Positions 44,710 through 55,957 of a stretch of DNA of 64,000 nucleotides are shown here, in pieces. How positions within the stretch are numbered: the stretch's first letter is position 1; each line of letters opens with the position of its first letter. The stretch is from Grammothele lineata (lineage: Eukaryota > Basidiomycota > Agaricomycetes > Polyporales > Polyporaceae): positions 124,001 to 188,000 of the forward strand of contig NDFF03000090.1 in NCBI GenBank assembly GCA_002150815.3. Reading direction: 5' to 3'. Both the position numbers and the translations under genes were made by a program. The notes beneath the pieces were generated by a model. The model had not been told where the DNA came from. It saw nothing but the letters and a program-made list of their open reading frames with translations, and ran no database searches.

Positions 44710-47030
44710 CTACAATTCTAATAAAATCTCGCGAGGGATTTTGTATGGTCCATGTCCTTGCCTCCGGAGCTCCTTGACACGCCATTCATTCCGCCGTCGT
44801 ACCATCTCGTCGAGGAAGAAGTTGTACCGCACCACCCGCATCTCGCGAACGATGGGCAAGAACTTACCAAACCAAACGTTCGCCTGCTCTGCAGCAGATG
44901 AGTTGAAACGCCATTTGTTTGTCCCTTCCACACGTAGCTCTGGCCACTTGTAGGGGTTACAGTGTGTGCTGCAGACAACGTCGGATTCCTTGTGCTTGCA
45001 CTTGAAATGAAAGACGTCAACCGGCAATGCACACTTAGCAAACCAAGCCTTGAGTTGCGGGTCAGCGTTCGGCTTGTTTAAAACTTGCCAAAGACGGCAG
45101 TTTTGATCATGCCACATGACCTCCGGGAGCGATGTCTGTGTTGGAAAGAGACCGCGCCAGAAGTCCTAGAAACGAGCAAATGCTGTCAATAGAAGGCAGT
45201 TGTAACATTTTGAGCGCACGCACAATAACCCCGTTGATTGCTTCGGCACCGAACATTGTCGCGCGTCCAAGAATGATACCACAGGACGCAACACAGAACT
45301 CCTCGTTGTGCGTACGCTTCCGGCAAAAGAGAGCATTTGTAGTGCGATTACCCCTTTCGGCCTTCTCTTCGCACTCGACAACACCATTATCCAAGAGATC
45401 ATCTAGTCCTTCCGGTAAGAATGTCACGGACCCGGAGAGGGGTCCAGTGGTATCGAGGCGGCTGAGCACCTCCTGTGCAACATGAGTCTTCGGGACTGAG
45501 GATGTCGATTTGGAAGTGTTCTGGTTTCGCTCATAGCGTTCGCGGAGCTGAAACATGGCCTTCTGCTTTTCCTGCAGCCAGACTTCCAACTTACGGTGTT
45601 CCGGGTCCTCGCATGTCTTATGGTTTCCACTGGCAGGCTGCTGGCATGCGACAACGGAGCATTTGAGCTCGATTTCCTTGTGAGTTTCGCAATAGCGAGC
45701 CCCTTTCTTTGCGACAATTGGTTCAGGGCAGTTATGAACCGCGCAGCACGGATGGCCTATGCTGATACCATCAGTGACGCACGAGCGTACAACACCTATG
45801 AACGGCAGCAGTTAGTCGCACACTGTGTAGCAACAACCTGAACCACATACGAGTTATGCTATCGTCTCCTTGCTCAATCCAGCAACAGAGCGAGCATGCA
45901 TGATTCCACTCGTCTTGTCCATTTCCAGCCATCCGCTTGTTGCGCTCAAGGAGTGCAGATTCGATACGCTCCATCTGCGAGGCAGCCTTATGAGGCAACT
46001 GGAGGACGTTCCCGCGGCGTGCCCAGTCGAGAAGTAGTGCGTGCAGAAAGAATGCATCCAGACAATCCTCCGTGTCCATATCAAGCTTGTATGGCCAATT
46101 GTATGGGAGGAGTGCGGTGATATCGAGCCCCTCAGCTCGCGGATTGTATTGACGCGCGCAGTTGGTAGCAGATGTACTAGGTGCGCAGGTATAAGCACAA
46201 CAGCTTGCTCGACGACACGAAGGCACATACTTGGATGTAGCAAACATATTTCCAATGTCTTCACACACGTCAGAAGAGACAAAGAAATGTTTTGCAAGCT
46301 GTATGAAGGGCGGCATACCGCCGTAGTATGTGCGCAATGACGCATCTTGATGCACATAATAGTTGTGATAATAACGTGTATGGCAGTCTAGAAAGCAAGG
46401 GGCTTGATGAAAAGACTAGCAACCAAGAAACTGCGTCACTTACGACGACAATATAGTGATGTTGTTCGGCATGGAAGCCCGCCAAAATCCTGGGTAAACA
46501 CCGTCGCCGAGTGGACCATAGGCTCCGTGAGTTCTCGCGAACGTTGAGTTCCTGCTAATGGCATAACCTTGACACAGGCTGACTCGATGCATGTTCTCAC
46601 TGGTGGACGGAAGTGATAGAACACTATGGGAGGTAAGAAGGGATACGTCGACAGTTGAATGCGGAATGAGCACGCAAAGGCACTCACTGATGCCCAATGG
46701 TGTCCCATGCTTGAGGAAGAGGGGTAAGAGTGCCTTTGCACGGCGCTGGTGGGCAATAGTATCGTTTGAATGATCTTCTTGAAGAACAGGCCGGAGGGAA
46801 GACCACAGAACGGTGATAGCGGTACCTGTTAATCCAAGAGCGTGAACGAAGAACTCATGAAGATGGGCCGGTAGCGCCTCAGGTGGCTCAGTGGCATAGG
46901 ATGGTTGATTAGCCATGATCTCATCCTTTAACCACAAGATAAGATCATTGAATGTAACCGCCTTTTCGAGCGGCACAGCATTGAGCTGAGGGTTGGCTGT
47001 TGCAGCGGCGGCGAGGTGTTGCAGGAGCAT
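44710..47030 (-). CDS. CxC5/CxC6 cysteine-cluster protein (KDZ-transposon associated)
   Basis: 695 aa in five exons (47030-46688, 46623-46444, 46387-45851, 45795-45224, 45165-44710). Exons 2-3 hold the first cysteine cluster (FRPPVRTCIESACVKVMPL, SLYCRRHCHTRYYHNYYV), the CxC5 layout. Exon 4 holds the second (VTDGISIGHPCCAVHNCPEP, YCETHKEIELKCSVVACQQ, CEDPEHRKLEVW), the CxC6 layout. Exon 5 carries DVFHFKCKHKESDVVC, HCNPYKWPEL, WRFNSSAAEQANVWFGKF and NFFLDEMVRRRN. The last of these strings is strongly conserved in this fungal family. Such proteins accompany or are fused to KDZ transposases; this one has no visible transposase core. The family assignment is firm, the molecular role is not known. 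Confidence 0.8.
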
Positions 47031-47154
47031 GATGACAGAGCAAGACGATGGAGAAATCTATGAATTGTTCTACATACGGGACAAGCGTGGCTTCGGAGTG
47101 GCTCATACGGGAAACAAAGACAATAAGACTATGGCGGAGTGGCGAGGGCATGCA

Positions 47155-47552
47155 GCGGGAGGCGGGAGGAGTAGCGAGGGCGGGGGAACGAGGGCGGGAG
47201 GCGGGGCAAAGGCAGGACGCGTGGCGAGCGGCGAGCGGCGAGCGAGGGCGGCGGCGGGACAGGTGGTGAGGGGCGAGCAGTGGAACGCGTGCTGAGGGCG
47301 GCGGGACAAGGGTGGGACGCGGGATGAGTGGCGAGGGCGGGACGCGGGACGCGGGGCGAGGGGCGAGGGGCGAGGGGCAAGGGCGGCGGGCGGGATGAGT
47401 GGCGAGGGCGGCGAAATGCGTGGCGAGGGCGGCGGAATGAGTGGCGAGGGCGGCGGGACGAGGGCGGGAGGTGGAACGAGTGGCGAAGGCGGCGGGACGA
47501 GGGCGGGAGGCGGGACGAGTGGCGAAGGCGGCGGGACAAGGGCGGGAGGCGC
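47155..47552 (+). repeat. GC-rich minisatellite
   Basis: Irregular tandem units built from GTGGCGAGGGCGGCG, GGACGAGGGCGGGAGG and close variants, about 400 bp. All long open frames across it are low-complexity artefacts. Confidence 0.85.
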
Positions 47553-47636
47553 TAGACGACTAGGTGTTCCATGGTCGTCACTCCGGTACGCTCTGTCACA
47601 CGCAAAATCACGGGAGCGGCGCGGACGTGACAGGGG

Positions 47637-47673
47637 CATGTTCCATGTTCCACGGAACATGGAACATGGAACA
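47637..47673. repeat. Palindrome in the right terminal repeat
   Basis: Inverted relative to the left palindrome at 38860-38900; GTTCCAT/ATGGAAC arms around CCACGG, followed by TTTCCCAGCCCCC, the complement of the left-end GGGGGCTGGGA. Confidence 0.85.
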
Positions 47674-47699
47674 GATTTCCCAGCCCCCACGACTTTTTG

Positions 47700-47708
47700 A
47701 TGGTGCGG
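47700..47708 (+). repeat. Candidate target-site duplication, right copy
   Basis: ATGGTGCGG in the same orientation as at 38826-38834. Confidence 0.5.
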
Positions 47709-47932
47709 TACACGGGCGCTTCAGCGCTATAGGTGAATCTTAACGCTGACACTGGCATGCCCAACCAGTTGCCGCAGACGCCAGTTGAGGGTAGACGTCG
47801 CTGACGTCGGCTGGGACACGGGCCTCCAGCTCGAGTCGCACTCCGAGCAGGGTTCCCACCGCCCGTTCACAGTGGTCACTCTCTCCCGATCCCCATAGCT
47901 GCGCATCATCGTTGCCTCAGGTTTTCTCCCGT

Positions 47933-49049
47933 ATGTCCAACGAAGCGTCTATTGGCCCTAGGGTCCCACCACCGGGAGCACCAGCCCATCAAAATACGGA
48001 CCAATACACTCGGGCTAGAGAGAACTGTTTCTCTAATGTGTACGCTTCGGGAAGTGATGCCCAAGAGCAGATCCCAAGGAGCGCGAGTGGGGTAGTCGAA
48101 ACCTTTCGCGGCCCGCCTGCATACGTCTATTTTCACTACGAAGACCATGCTGGTCTTCTCGAGAAAGCCCTCAGGCACGTTCTGAGTCGTCTTATCGCTG
48201 ATTTCGGATGATGACACGTCTCAACGAGCAGATACTTCACCAGTTGTGCAACCGCGAACGGGATGCCAAGTATCGCGCACACGATATTCTTCGTCAACAA
48301 GCTCACAACCCCGCTTCCCGTCCAGACTGAGAGGGGGCCGGACAGAGCAGTCCTCTCGCGCGCGCATTCTCTCTACGCTCAAGCACTTTTCGCCAAGTCC
48401 CAAGCTACTCCCGCAGAGCGCGCCGCGATCGAGCGGAAGAAGCTCGAGCTCAAAATTGGGGAGCTCAACATGCACCAAGCTCGCCTGGGGGTCATCCTGC
48501 CCTCTCCGCCTGTGACTGCTTCGCAGGACCCCGACGACATACTTGTGCGGGCCGCATACCACGCCACGCAGAGCATCAAGCTCGGACTCGTCTCCCCCGC
48601 GGCCATTTCGGTCGGGGTGCACGTTCGCGACGCCGCAGTCCGGGCAGGCAGGGATCCCTCGAGGCTACTTGATCCTGGGTTCAGTCCTTGTAGCCCGCTC
48701 TTCCTCACGGTGGAGGAGTACTTGGAAGAGGTGGCGGAGTTCAGAACGCGGGATGGCAAGGTCGAGCGGGAGCCGCACCGGTACGCGTGCGCGGGCCCGG
48801 GATGCGCAGTTAAAGCGAGGAAGCGGGCGGCGCTCCGCGCGTGTGGCGGACCGTGTCCGCAGGACCAGAAACCCAGCTACTGTAGCAGGGAGTGCCAGAA
48901 GGAGGTGCGTCGCGCTATCTGCGTGCTCGTTTACGTACGTCTGGTTTGACAGGCATTCTGCACAGGATTGGTCGAAGCATAAACTTGAACTCGTCTGCAA
49001 GCACGCTCGCAGCGACTCCACTACCGCGACTGCGCAAGAATCGGGATAA
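47933..49049 (+). CDS. MYND-type zinc finger protein 4, with a GC-AG intron
   Basis: 332 aa in three exons (47933-48174, 48232-48904, 48966-49049). Exon 1 is diverged: TDQYTRARENCFSNVYAS aligns with the ...KYAQERTGCYYDYRDA position of MYND gene 1, and it ends LLEKALR. Intron 1 starts with GC (AG|GCACGT), not GT, and ends GAGCAG; using it joins R to YFTSCATANG in frame, matching NLTGCGV of the paralogues. Helical region: AHSLYAQALFAKS, QSIKLGLVSPAAISVGVHVRD. MYND finger: YACAGPGCAVKARKRAALRACGG, CPQDQKPSYCSRECQKE | DWSKHKLELVC, complete with two extra residues. The PELPGGS module is absent; the protein ends KHARSDSTTATAQESG. Confidence 0.78.
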
Positions 49050-49543
49050 GCTCTCGACGCGGACCGCGATCTTGAGAAAAGTGTATCGAGCCGCACGTCT
49101 TGACGCGGATCGACGCGGACCACCGAAAAGGGAGAGCCATGAGAAGTCGAATGAAGGTCTCGTTTTTAACGATCTCTGGGTAACAGGCTGAGGGTTGCCT
49201 TGACGAAAATGTTCTTGGATCACGCTGCAGTATTTGTACGATCTGCTCGGCGCGTGTAAGGCTAGATAGTCTACGTTCTAATGAACGACCCTATGCCATG
49301 TCGCGATAATGTCACAGCCAAACCTGACATGTACGCATCTTGAGTCGAGTCGTCCTACTCATGAAAGTAAATACATTAAGATATGGTCACAAATTATACA
49401 ATTAGTCTGTTTGAAGAGCATACTCCGTCTCTCATCGACAGCCGATAAATGTACAGATCTTGCTCTCCCTAGCTACAGACGGCTGGAACATTCTGGATCA
49501 GCAACCAGGCAGTTTGGGGAAAGGCAGCCCAAGGTCGGGTTCC
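49050..49543. other. Convergent 3' flanks of MYND genes 4 and 5
   Basis: AT-richer stretch without coding signs. Confidence 0.45.
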
Positions 49544-51207
49544 CTATGCTCCCCGCCACATTCCAAGCATAGCCCGCCCTAACAGAAACCGTTCAGTCTG
49601 AACTACACGCACGCGACAGTGTATCAGATGACTCACTTTATCATAGTCCCAAGGACCCTTTCGAGCATAAGCCGCATCGTTCACTGTGAAAGCGGTATGA
49701 GCACTGTTCGAAAAGCGAGGAAAGGCACTAGACGAACGATCGGTGATCCTCCGCTTGCAGTGGTCAGACAAGGCCCACATCTCCCTGTATGATCTAAGAC
49801 ACTCAGGCCCTAACGTCGACGTGCGAATGCGGACGACTTCGCCTTTGCGAGAGGGGCTGGGATGTGGGAAGTCCACGAAGATTTCCGCATCGCCGTAGTC
49901 CCCCCAGACCATCCAGTCGGGGAGGTTCATGTCGGCGTACTCGGTGTCGTAGGTGTCGATGTCAACCCAGTTGGGATCACCGTCGTCGTCTTTGATAGGA
50001 GGCTCCGCCAGACCTCGCTTGCACGCGTATCGGTGCACGAACCAGTGCTGGATAACGGTAGGAGGTGAGAATCAATGCGACGTTGACGAAGGGGCACTCA
50101 CACGGCGCTGACACTGATAGCTGCAATAGTACGGCTTCGACGACTCGGGACACTTACCCGCGCACTTGCGCAGGCCGCGCCGGTTGATGGCCTGCACCCC
50201 ACACCCGTCCGCTGCACACCGGTACGCGTTCGGCGCCCACGCAACCCGCGCGAGCCTTCGCCCCTCCCTCGTACTCTGCCACGCGAGGTACTCGTCGTAC
50301 GCCGCCCAGAGGTACTTCAAGTCGCGGAAGCCCTCTATCTCGCGCACGTCCACGCCGAAGCGCGGCTTGAAGGTGTGCAGCCAGCGTGCGATGCGGATGA
50401 CGATGGGGGGGGATGATGTAGTCCATCTCGCAGATCACGTCCACGTCGCGGGCGGCGCTGAGAAGGAGGGTGCGGTGGGTGCCTTTCTGGGCGGCGTGGA
50501 GCGAGCCGTGCGGGTCGAGGGTGAAGTACCCGCGGAAGAAGACCCAGGCGCAGATGGCAAAGGCGTGCACGCAGTCGTCGAGCGTTCGGTTGAGGACTTT
50601 GGGTTCGGGCGTGGAGGGGTCGTCCCAGAAGAGAAAGGGGTGGACGATTGGTCCTATTTGATGGAGGATGTTTAGGGTGCCCAGTTCGAGCATTTCTGGA
50701 GAACTTTCGCAGTTCACCAGACCTCTGTGAAATATAGCATATGTAGATGTTAGCTCTAGCCGATGGCCGCTTGCCGAATGGTCGCATTCGTTCTCAAGAC
50801 CCCTATAGAGTGGCCCCGGATTGCCCGGGCTCGCCGACATCTATTCCAGAGGTAATGCCGCCCTGGGAAAGAACAGAGATGACTGCGACTCACCTCAATG
50901 CATGCTCAATCAGGAGCGGAGCATCTTTCATCTCGTAACCACGCTTCAGGCGTTCGTAGGGGTAATCCATGATTTGGCGGTCGGTATCGCGGTAGAGCTC
51001 GTGGTGGCACGGGCGATGTCGGTAGTCGTAACACGTCTCTTCTTTGAGGGTGACCAAATCGTCTATGTTTTTGTAGTTCGTGCGCAGAGTTTGTGGACGG
51101 TTTACAACCACCTCGTGAATCACCGGCTCGAGTGGTGGCTCGGAACACATGGTGGTCGACTTTAAAGCCGGGCTGGAAGTGTTTTCGGGACAAATGTAGT
51201 CGCGCAC
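49544..51207 (-). CDS. MYND-type zinc finger protein 5, frameshifted at a homopolymer
   Basis: Exons 51207-50894, 50724-50102, 50047-49662 and 49603-49544. Exon 1 has EETCYDYRHRPCHHE in the ...ERTGCYYDYRD position and ends IEHALR. Exon 2 (GLVNCESSPEMLELGTL, HAAQKGTHRTLLLSAARDV) needs a frame change at a run of eight G on the plus strand (50405-50412) to continue into IVIRIARWLHTF, DEYLAWQSTREGR and the finger (YRCAADGCGVQAINRRGLRKCAG, CPESSKPYYCSYQCQRR | HWFVHRYAC). Seven bases in the run would keep frame. The C-terminal module is a diverged GEVVRIRTSTLGPECL. The start could also be the ATG at 51150. Either a sequencing slip or a recent loss of function; I cannot tell which. Confidence 0.65.
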
Positions 51208-51357
51208 ATCTTCGGCGTTTGCCGGGAACGATCAGACGCCCGCGATCGCATCGGATTCGCGACCCCGCGTCCGCCGTCGTTCATTGTCTCCTCTCCGCCG
51301 TCCTCCATCCGCTCGCTGTCTTTCACCGCCCCGTCGTCGTCACTGCCGACGCGCGCG

Positions 51358-52115
51358 ATGGCCAAGTCGACGGGATGGGACCCCGTTCTCATCATCGCTC
51401 AGATCGTCGCCATACAGACCCTCCACTACGTCACGCTCTCCCTCCTCGTGCCCCCGCTGCTCGTCATGTTCGCCGATCCCGGCTCGCTCGAGTACGAGGG
51501 CGGCGCCGCTAATGTTGGTATGCCCCACGCAGATGTTTGTTTTCAACATCCTCATGGCGCTTGTGTTGTAGCGATGATCCTCGACTGGCGAGAAATGGCT
51601 GGCCGTCCCACAACGCGCTCGTTGCCTGGCGAAGGCCCATGGAAGGCGTGGAACTCAGTCTGGAGCGGGGGCAGGCAAGTCGGGCTCGGGTCTGCTCAGC
51701 AAGGAGGCCTCAGGAGCGTCGATCCCGTTCGATGTTGGATCATCGCCGTCTGCTGGATGGTAGCGTCTGCCACAGAGTACGTGTTGGCGCCATGTTGGTC
51801 CCCCCTTTCCCCGCACGAACTCACGCGCATACACTCAGCGTGTACTACCTCTACGCCCTCATCCGCCGTCCGAGACTCGTTCTCGACTTCGCCCTTACCC
51901 TTCTCTTCGTCCACCTCGTCATTACAACCTATTACGCCGCGGCGATCCCCACGTCCGTCTTCTTTTGGATAGTCATGTGCGTAAGCACCGCCGGTACCGT
52001 CATCTTTGCAGAGCAATTATGTGTCAAGCGCGAAATGCAAGAAGGTCTCGTGGTCGCCCCGGCGCATGATGGGGACGACAACATGGAGATGGGGAGCCTC
52101 CTTCGGGAGGATTAG
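51358..52115 (+). CDS. sys1: Golgi membrane protein Sys1
   Basis: Sys1 is a four-span Golgi membrane protein that recruits the GTPase Arl3/ARFRP1 to the trans-Golgi and so supports vesicle traffic. Three exons (51358-51517, 51572-51776, 51839-52115), 213 aa. Recognisable strings are WDPVLIIAQIVAIQTLHYVTLSLLVPPLL, the EYEGGAANVG | AMILDWREMAGRPT junction, YYLYALIRRPRLVLDFALTLLFVHLVITTYY, IPTSVFFWIV and AEQLCVKREMQEGL. A Gly/Ser-rich loop of about 35 residues after REMAGRP fits the longer loop of fungal homologues. The start and the MYND gene 5 start are only about 150 bp apart and divergent. Confidence 0.93.
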
Positions 52116-55100
52116 TATATACCTCGGTGTTATGGTGCGTTCTCGTGTTCATCTTCAAGGGGATACTGACAGACGACCGACTCAGATCGTAGCATATGTT
52201 ACCTATAATGCATCTAATGCGATTGGCCCAGCTATTCAATACCTCGTTCAAGCGGAGCGAACACTCGTACGTATGTGGTTCTGGCAGGGCGGAGGTGGCA
52301 AGAGAGAGGGAGAAAACGTCGCCTTTGGGTAATCGGAGCTTCGTCTCGTGGTATGATCTGTTCTGAGCGTCTCTGTGTGGGACTGAATCGGATCCAGGTC
52401 AACGTCTACCTGTCCGTGAGCGAAATGTGGTAAAGGCCTGGGCGATGTTCACAGACTCTTCCACGCGACCGTGGCGCCGAAGCTAGTTGGGTTGCACGTT
52501 CCTCATACACGGTTGCACGTTCTCTCACCATCAGTTTACCTCGCTCGCTCATATCTACCGCACAGTCAGCATCGCGATGCGTTCGGAGCTTCATTGCGTA
52601 CTCGGGCGGCCAGTGTGGCGTTTGCAATCAGTTTGCCCCTGCAATCTATCATCACGATCCTGCAGTATGCGGGCAGCGCTCAAGACATGCGGCAATATCT
52701 GATGCCTCCAGTTCTTTCAATCTTCTTTCGTATCCTCATTCCCGTATATCCCGTTCGCGCATATAGCGATTCGTCGCGATCTTCTGATTCTACTATCACC
52801 TGTAGGAGTCAAGATGCGCAGCTCGTGGTTCAGCAATTGATCATCGTTCATTCTACGTTCCTTTGTGGTGGGCGCTATGAAGGACCGGCTACTGTCCCGC
52901 ACATCTTTTGGGTGGTGTTCGTTCGAGGGTTCCCTTCTCGTGTGTGTTCTATCTGGAGTTCATCGCGCAGATTGACAAACGTCTTGTGCCTCGCAGTGCT
53001 CTATTGTTCCCAACCTTCCCATCGGAGCGTCGCCGTTTGGTAGCCATACGCTCGCCCGGACTCGATTGCGTCGATATGTCAAGCCATCTCCGCGGTATGC
53101 GCGCAACGGCCGGCGTTCTAGACCGTGCGTGCTTCATCGAGTCTATTGCTCCCTCTCCCCGACGCGCGCGTGCCAGGCCTCGAAACACCGGCCAGCACCC
53201 CCGTTCCTCGCGGCGTGCGCGGCGAGCGCGCCTGAAGCCCGAATCCTCTCAACGATCGCACCGCGAAGCCCACGCGCGGCGTGATCGCGGCTTCTTCTCC
53301 TTCTCCCGCCTCAGCGACTTCACAGGACCGCGATCGGTCGGCTGGGCTCCCTGGCACGCACCGGGCTTCAGCGTGCGCCGTGGGCTGCGCGGCGGCGTGA
53401 GTGCGCGGGACGGATCCGGTCCCGCCGCCGCTCCACCAGTACTAGCGACCACCCTCGCACCAGGCTCGCCGCCGCTGCTTTTGGAGAGGCTTCGAGGGCG
53501 AGGAGGGGCGCACCCCTGAACGCACACGCTCGCCGCTCGTCTCCCCTTCTGGTCTCTAGCTCCCTTCGTCGGAGTGCAAATGACGACCCCGCGCGCGGGC
53601 AGGGCAGAGGCGGGGGCTTATATGGGCGTATCTGGTCTTCCATCATTTCCATTAGAAGACGAAGGGGAGTCCCCCACGAGGCAAGAAGCGCCCAAGCGCT
53701 GCCTTTTGCGGCGGCGGCCTAACGCGGGGTGCGCACTGCGCGCTGCGGGCGGGGCCGAGGCTAACTGACGAGGGTGTGGTGACGAGGGCGTGCACGGCGG
53801 GGCGGGGTGACAGGGCGTGAAGTGCGCGCGGATGGAAGGTGCGCGCCGCAAGGCGTTCAGAGTTTGGTGGTGCGTGCACGAACTTTCGACGGTCAGCGCT
53901 CGCTCAGCCTCTGTCGGGTTCGCTTACCCGTCCGCATCTGACAGGCCTTGCGCAACGCGCCGCGCTAGTCGCAGACACACAAGACACGCAGATCGCACAA
54001 GACGCGGGAGGGGCATCGCCCTCCCGAGTAGAGCGTATGGCCGTCCGAGGGAGGCGGCATGCCTGGCCTGCAGCACCGCGGACGATGACATAACGCACGA
54101 CGCAATCGTCTTCGCAGCCGTACGTACGTACGTACGCCTCCTCGCTCTGCTCTCCTGCCCTCTGCCCTCTGTTCTCTGATCGCGACGGCAGCCCATCGCG
54201 CGTACGCCGGAGCCTGGGGGCGACGTATGCGCGAGGTGAGCCAGAGGGGCTACGAGCCCTCCAGGAGCCCCTTCCGGCATCTCGACGGCAGCCTGCTGCC
54301 CTGCGCAGTTTACGTACACGCGCGCCCGCCCGCGTTGGGCAAACGGTGTGCCCGCCATCAACGCGCCACACCCACGACCGTCGCGAGGAGTCGTCAGTGG
54401 TGACTCGTGGGACGCACGCGCCCTGCACACCTTCCCGTACGCCCGCCGGTACGATCGTCGTTCCCTGGCGGCTGTCCTCGGTTGGATTGGCAGCCAGTGC
54501 ACCTGTGCGAGGTGCGCTTGGGGGCGAGGACGAGCACTGGCGAGACGGGGAGGGCTGCGAGATTGGGACGCGGAGATCTCGCCAGCCCGCTTGGGGCTTT
54601 GATTCCCGGGGAAGGGCACAACGTGCGCGAGTACGTACGCGCCACACACGCCGTGACGCACGGCGGGCTCGGTGCTAACTCCCGCCACGAGCGGGCAAGG
54701 TTCGACGTCCAACGTTTCAACGACGGCGGCCGTGCTCACTTCGCGCGCGGATTCAAGCTTCAGGCTTTGCATGCCACAGATGTACGTCGCAGAAGCACGC
54801 CGCGAGGCCGTCGAGGGCAGCTGGGGTGCCCGGCGCAGCTGGAGTGGCCCGAGCGGGAGTTTAATGATGCTGGGCAGGGCGGCGGCCAATACGCGTAAGT
54901 ACCGAGCTCGAGTCACCCGTCGACATCATTCGCAGCTGGCCACATGCCCTCTGGACGTCGCGCAGCCGAGGGATGGTGGTGAGAGAGGAGACTCTTTGAC
55001 CGGGCTCTGATTTGACGGCATCCTTCGCCGCCCACCGCTCGCGACGCGCGTTCGGAAGACCGGCCCGCTGTTCCGACCCTCGTCTTGGTGGACCCGGGCG

Positions 55101-55957
55101 GGTTTCTCATTCTACGTTGGTGCGCGACGGACGTGAAGCTCGTTGCACGTAACCATGGGCTCATGACGGGAACGTGGAGAGAAGTGTTCCGGGGAATAGG
55201 GGAGGAAGGCGTCGATGAGAGCTCGAAGTGCTGGAGGGAAGCGCGATCGAGCGAGCCTGGGACGACTATAATTGCCGTGGCACGAGGCGGTAATTTGGAT
55301 TTTGGGCTGCAGACGGCCGTTGTCCCCTGCCCCCTCCTGCTCAGTGCGAGCTGCTGCAGACGAGATAGGCTTGACCGCTCTTCCGTGACGGTGATCGCGA
55401 GGGCGTGCTGGGGGGACGACTCATGGGGTCGTATTACGAGGCCGCCGCGTTATGTGGCGTGCAGGGCGGCGTGACGGTGGAACATAAGGGATGTTTGTCT
55501 GCCCTGGAAAGGCAAGAGACGTTGGCGCGTGTGTTTGCACATGGGCCTTTGGGCGTGTCCTTGGGCGTGCACGGGTATGACTTGCTTTACTCGTTCCAGA
55601 CGTCGTCCCAGCAGGCGCGATCCGTTCCCGATGCGGGCGCCTATGAGACGGACGAGCAGGGACGAGGTGGCTGGCGGGCGGAGTTACTCGCGACGCAGGT
55701 GGAAAGAGGACGCGAAGAGGCTCTGCCAATCACCAGATTCGCCGCTTGGGGCGTCCGCGCTGCCGCGTAATGAGAACAGAGTCCGCATCTCTGCCCCAGA
55801 CGGATTTCCGAATCTGAATCTTCGACAGCCGTCCGCGGGCATGAGGCACCCTTGCCCTTTATAAGACCCCGCCGCCGCCCGACGTGACCGTTTCTCCCGC
55901 CTCCGCCCTCTTTTCCCTTCCGCCCTCCTTCCTCTCACCCCACTCCCATCGTCCTCT
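52116..55957. other. Long stretch without a supported gene
   Basis: 3.8 kb. Open frames up to 330 codons occur on both strands between 53.0 and 55.9 kb, but they overlap, are Arg/Ala/Gly-rich as expected of GC-rich noncoding DNA, and lack splice-consistent extension or motifs. A CGTA-rich tandem (near 54120) is a simple repeat. The last part is the promoter of the BCS1-like gene. Confidence 0.45.
55860..55865 (+). promoter_or_regulatory. TATA box, BCS1-like gene
   Basis: TATAAG 93-98 bp upstream of the ATG at 55958, followed by a pyrimidine-rich leader (CTCCCGCCTCCGCCCTC). Confidence 0.55.

Larger units (their letters stand above)
38835..47699. mobile_element. Candidate 8.9-kb mobile element with palindromic terminal inverted repeats
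   Basis: The ends are inverted relative to each other: GGGGGCTGGGA followed by a GTTCCAT-rich palindrome occurs at 38848-38900 (plus) and at 47699-47637 (minus). Both ends are flanked by the direct repeat ATGGTGCGG. Inside lie an RTC4-domain gene (39418-42714) and a CxC5/CxC6 gene (47030-44710, minus). The latter domain pair is known from proteins associated with KDZ-superfamily transposases in fungi. No KDZ transposase catalytic domain is present, so the element is either non-autonomous or moves by a protein not recognised here. Confidence 0.6.
47031..47932. other. Gap: minisatellite, right terminal repeat, MYND gene 4 promoter
   Basis: From left to right: the short 5' flank of the CxC5/CxC6 gene, a GC-rich minisatellite, the palindromic right end of the element and its 9-bp repeat. 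About 220 bp upstream of the MYND gene 4 ATG follow. Confidence 0.6.

Noticed and set aside
47100..47700. Open frames of 70-195 codons rich in Pro/Ser or Gly/Arg
   Set aside because: Translations of the minisatellite; repeat artefact.
52471..53043. 190-codon frame downstream of sys1
   Set aside because: Composition like random sequence, no splice sites or motifs.
53000..55760. Long open frames on both strands (up to 330 codons)
   Set aside because: Overlapping Arg/Ala-rich frames in GC-rich DNA, no motifs and no splice-supported extension.
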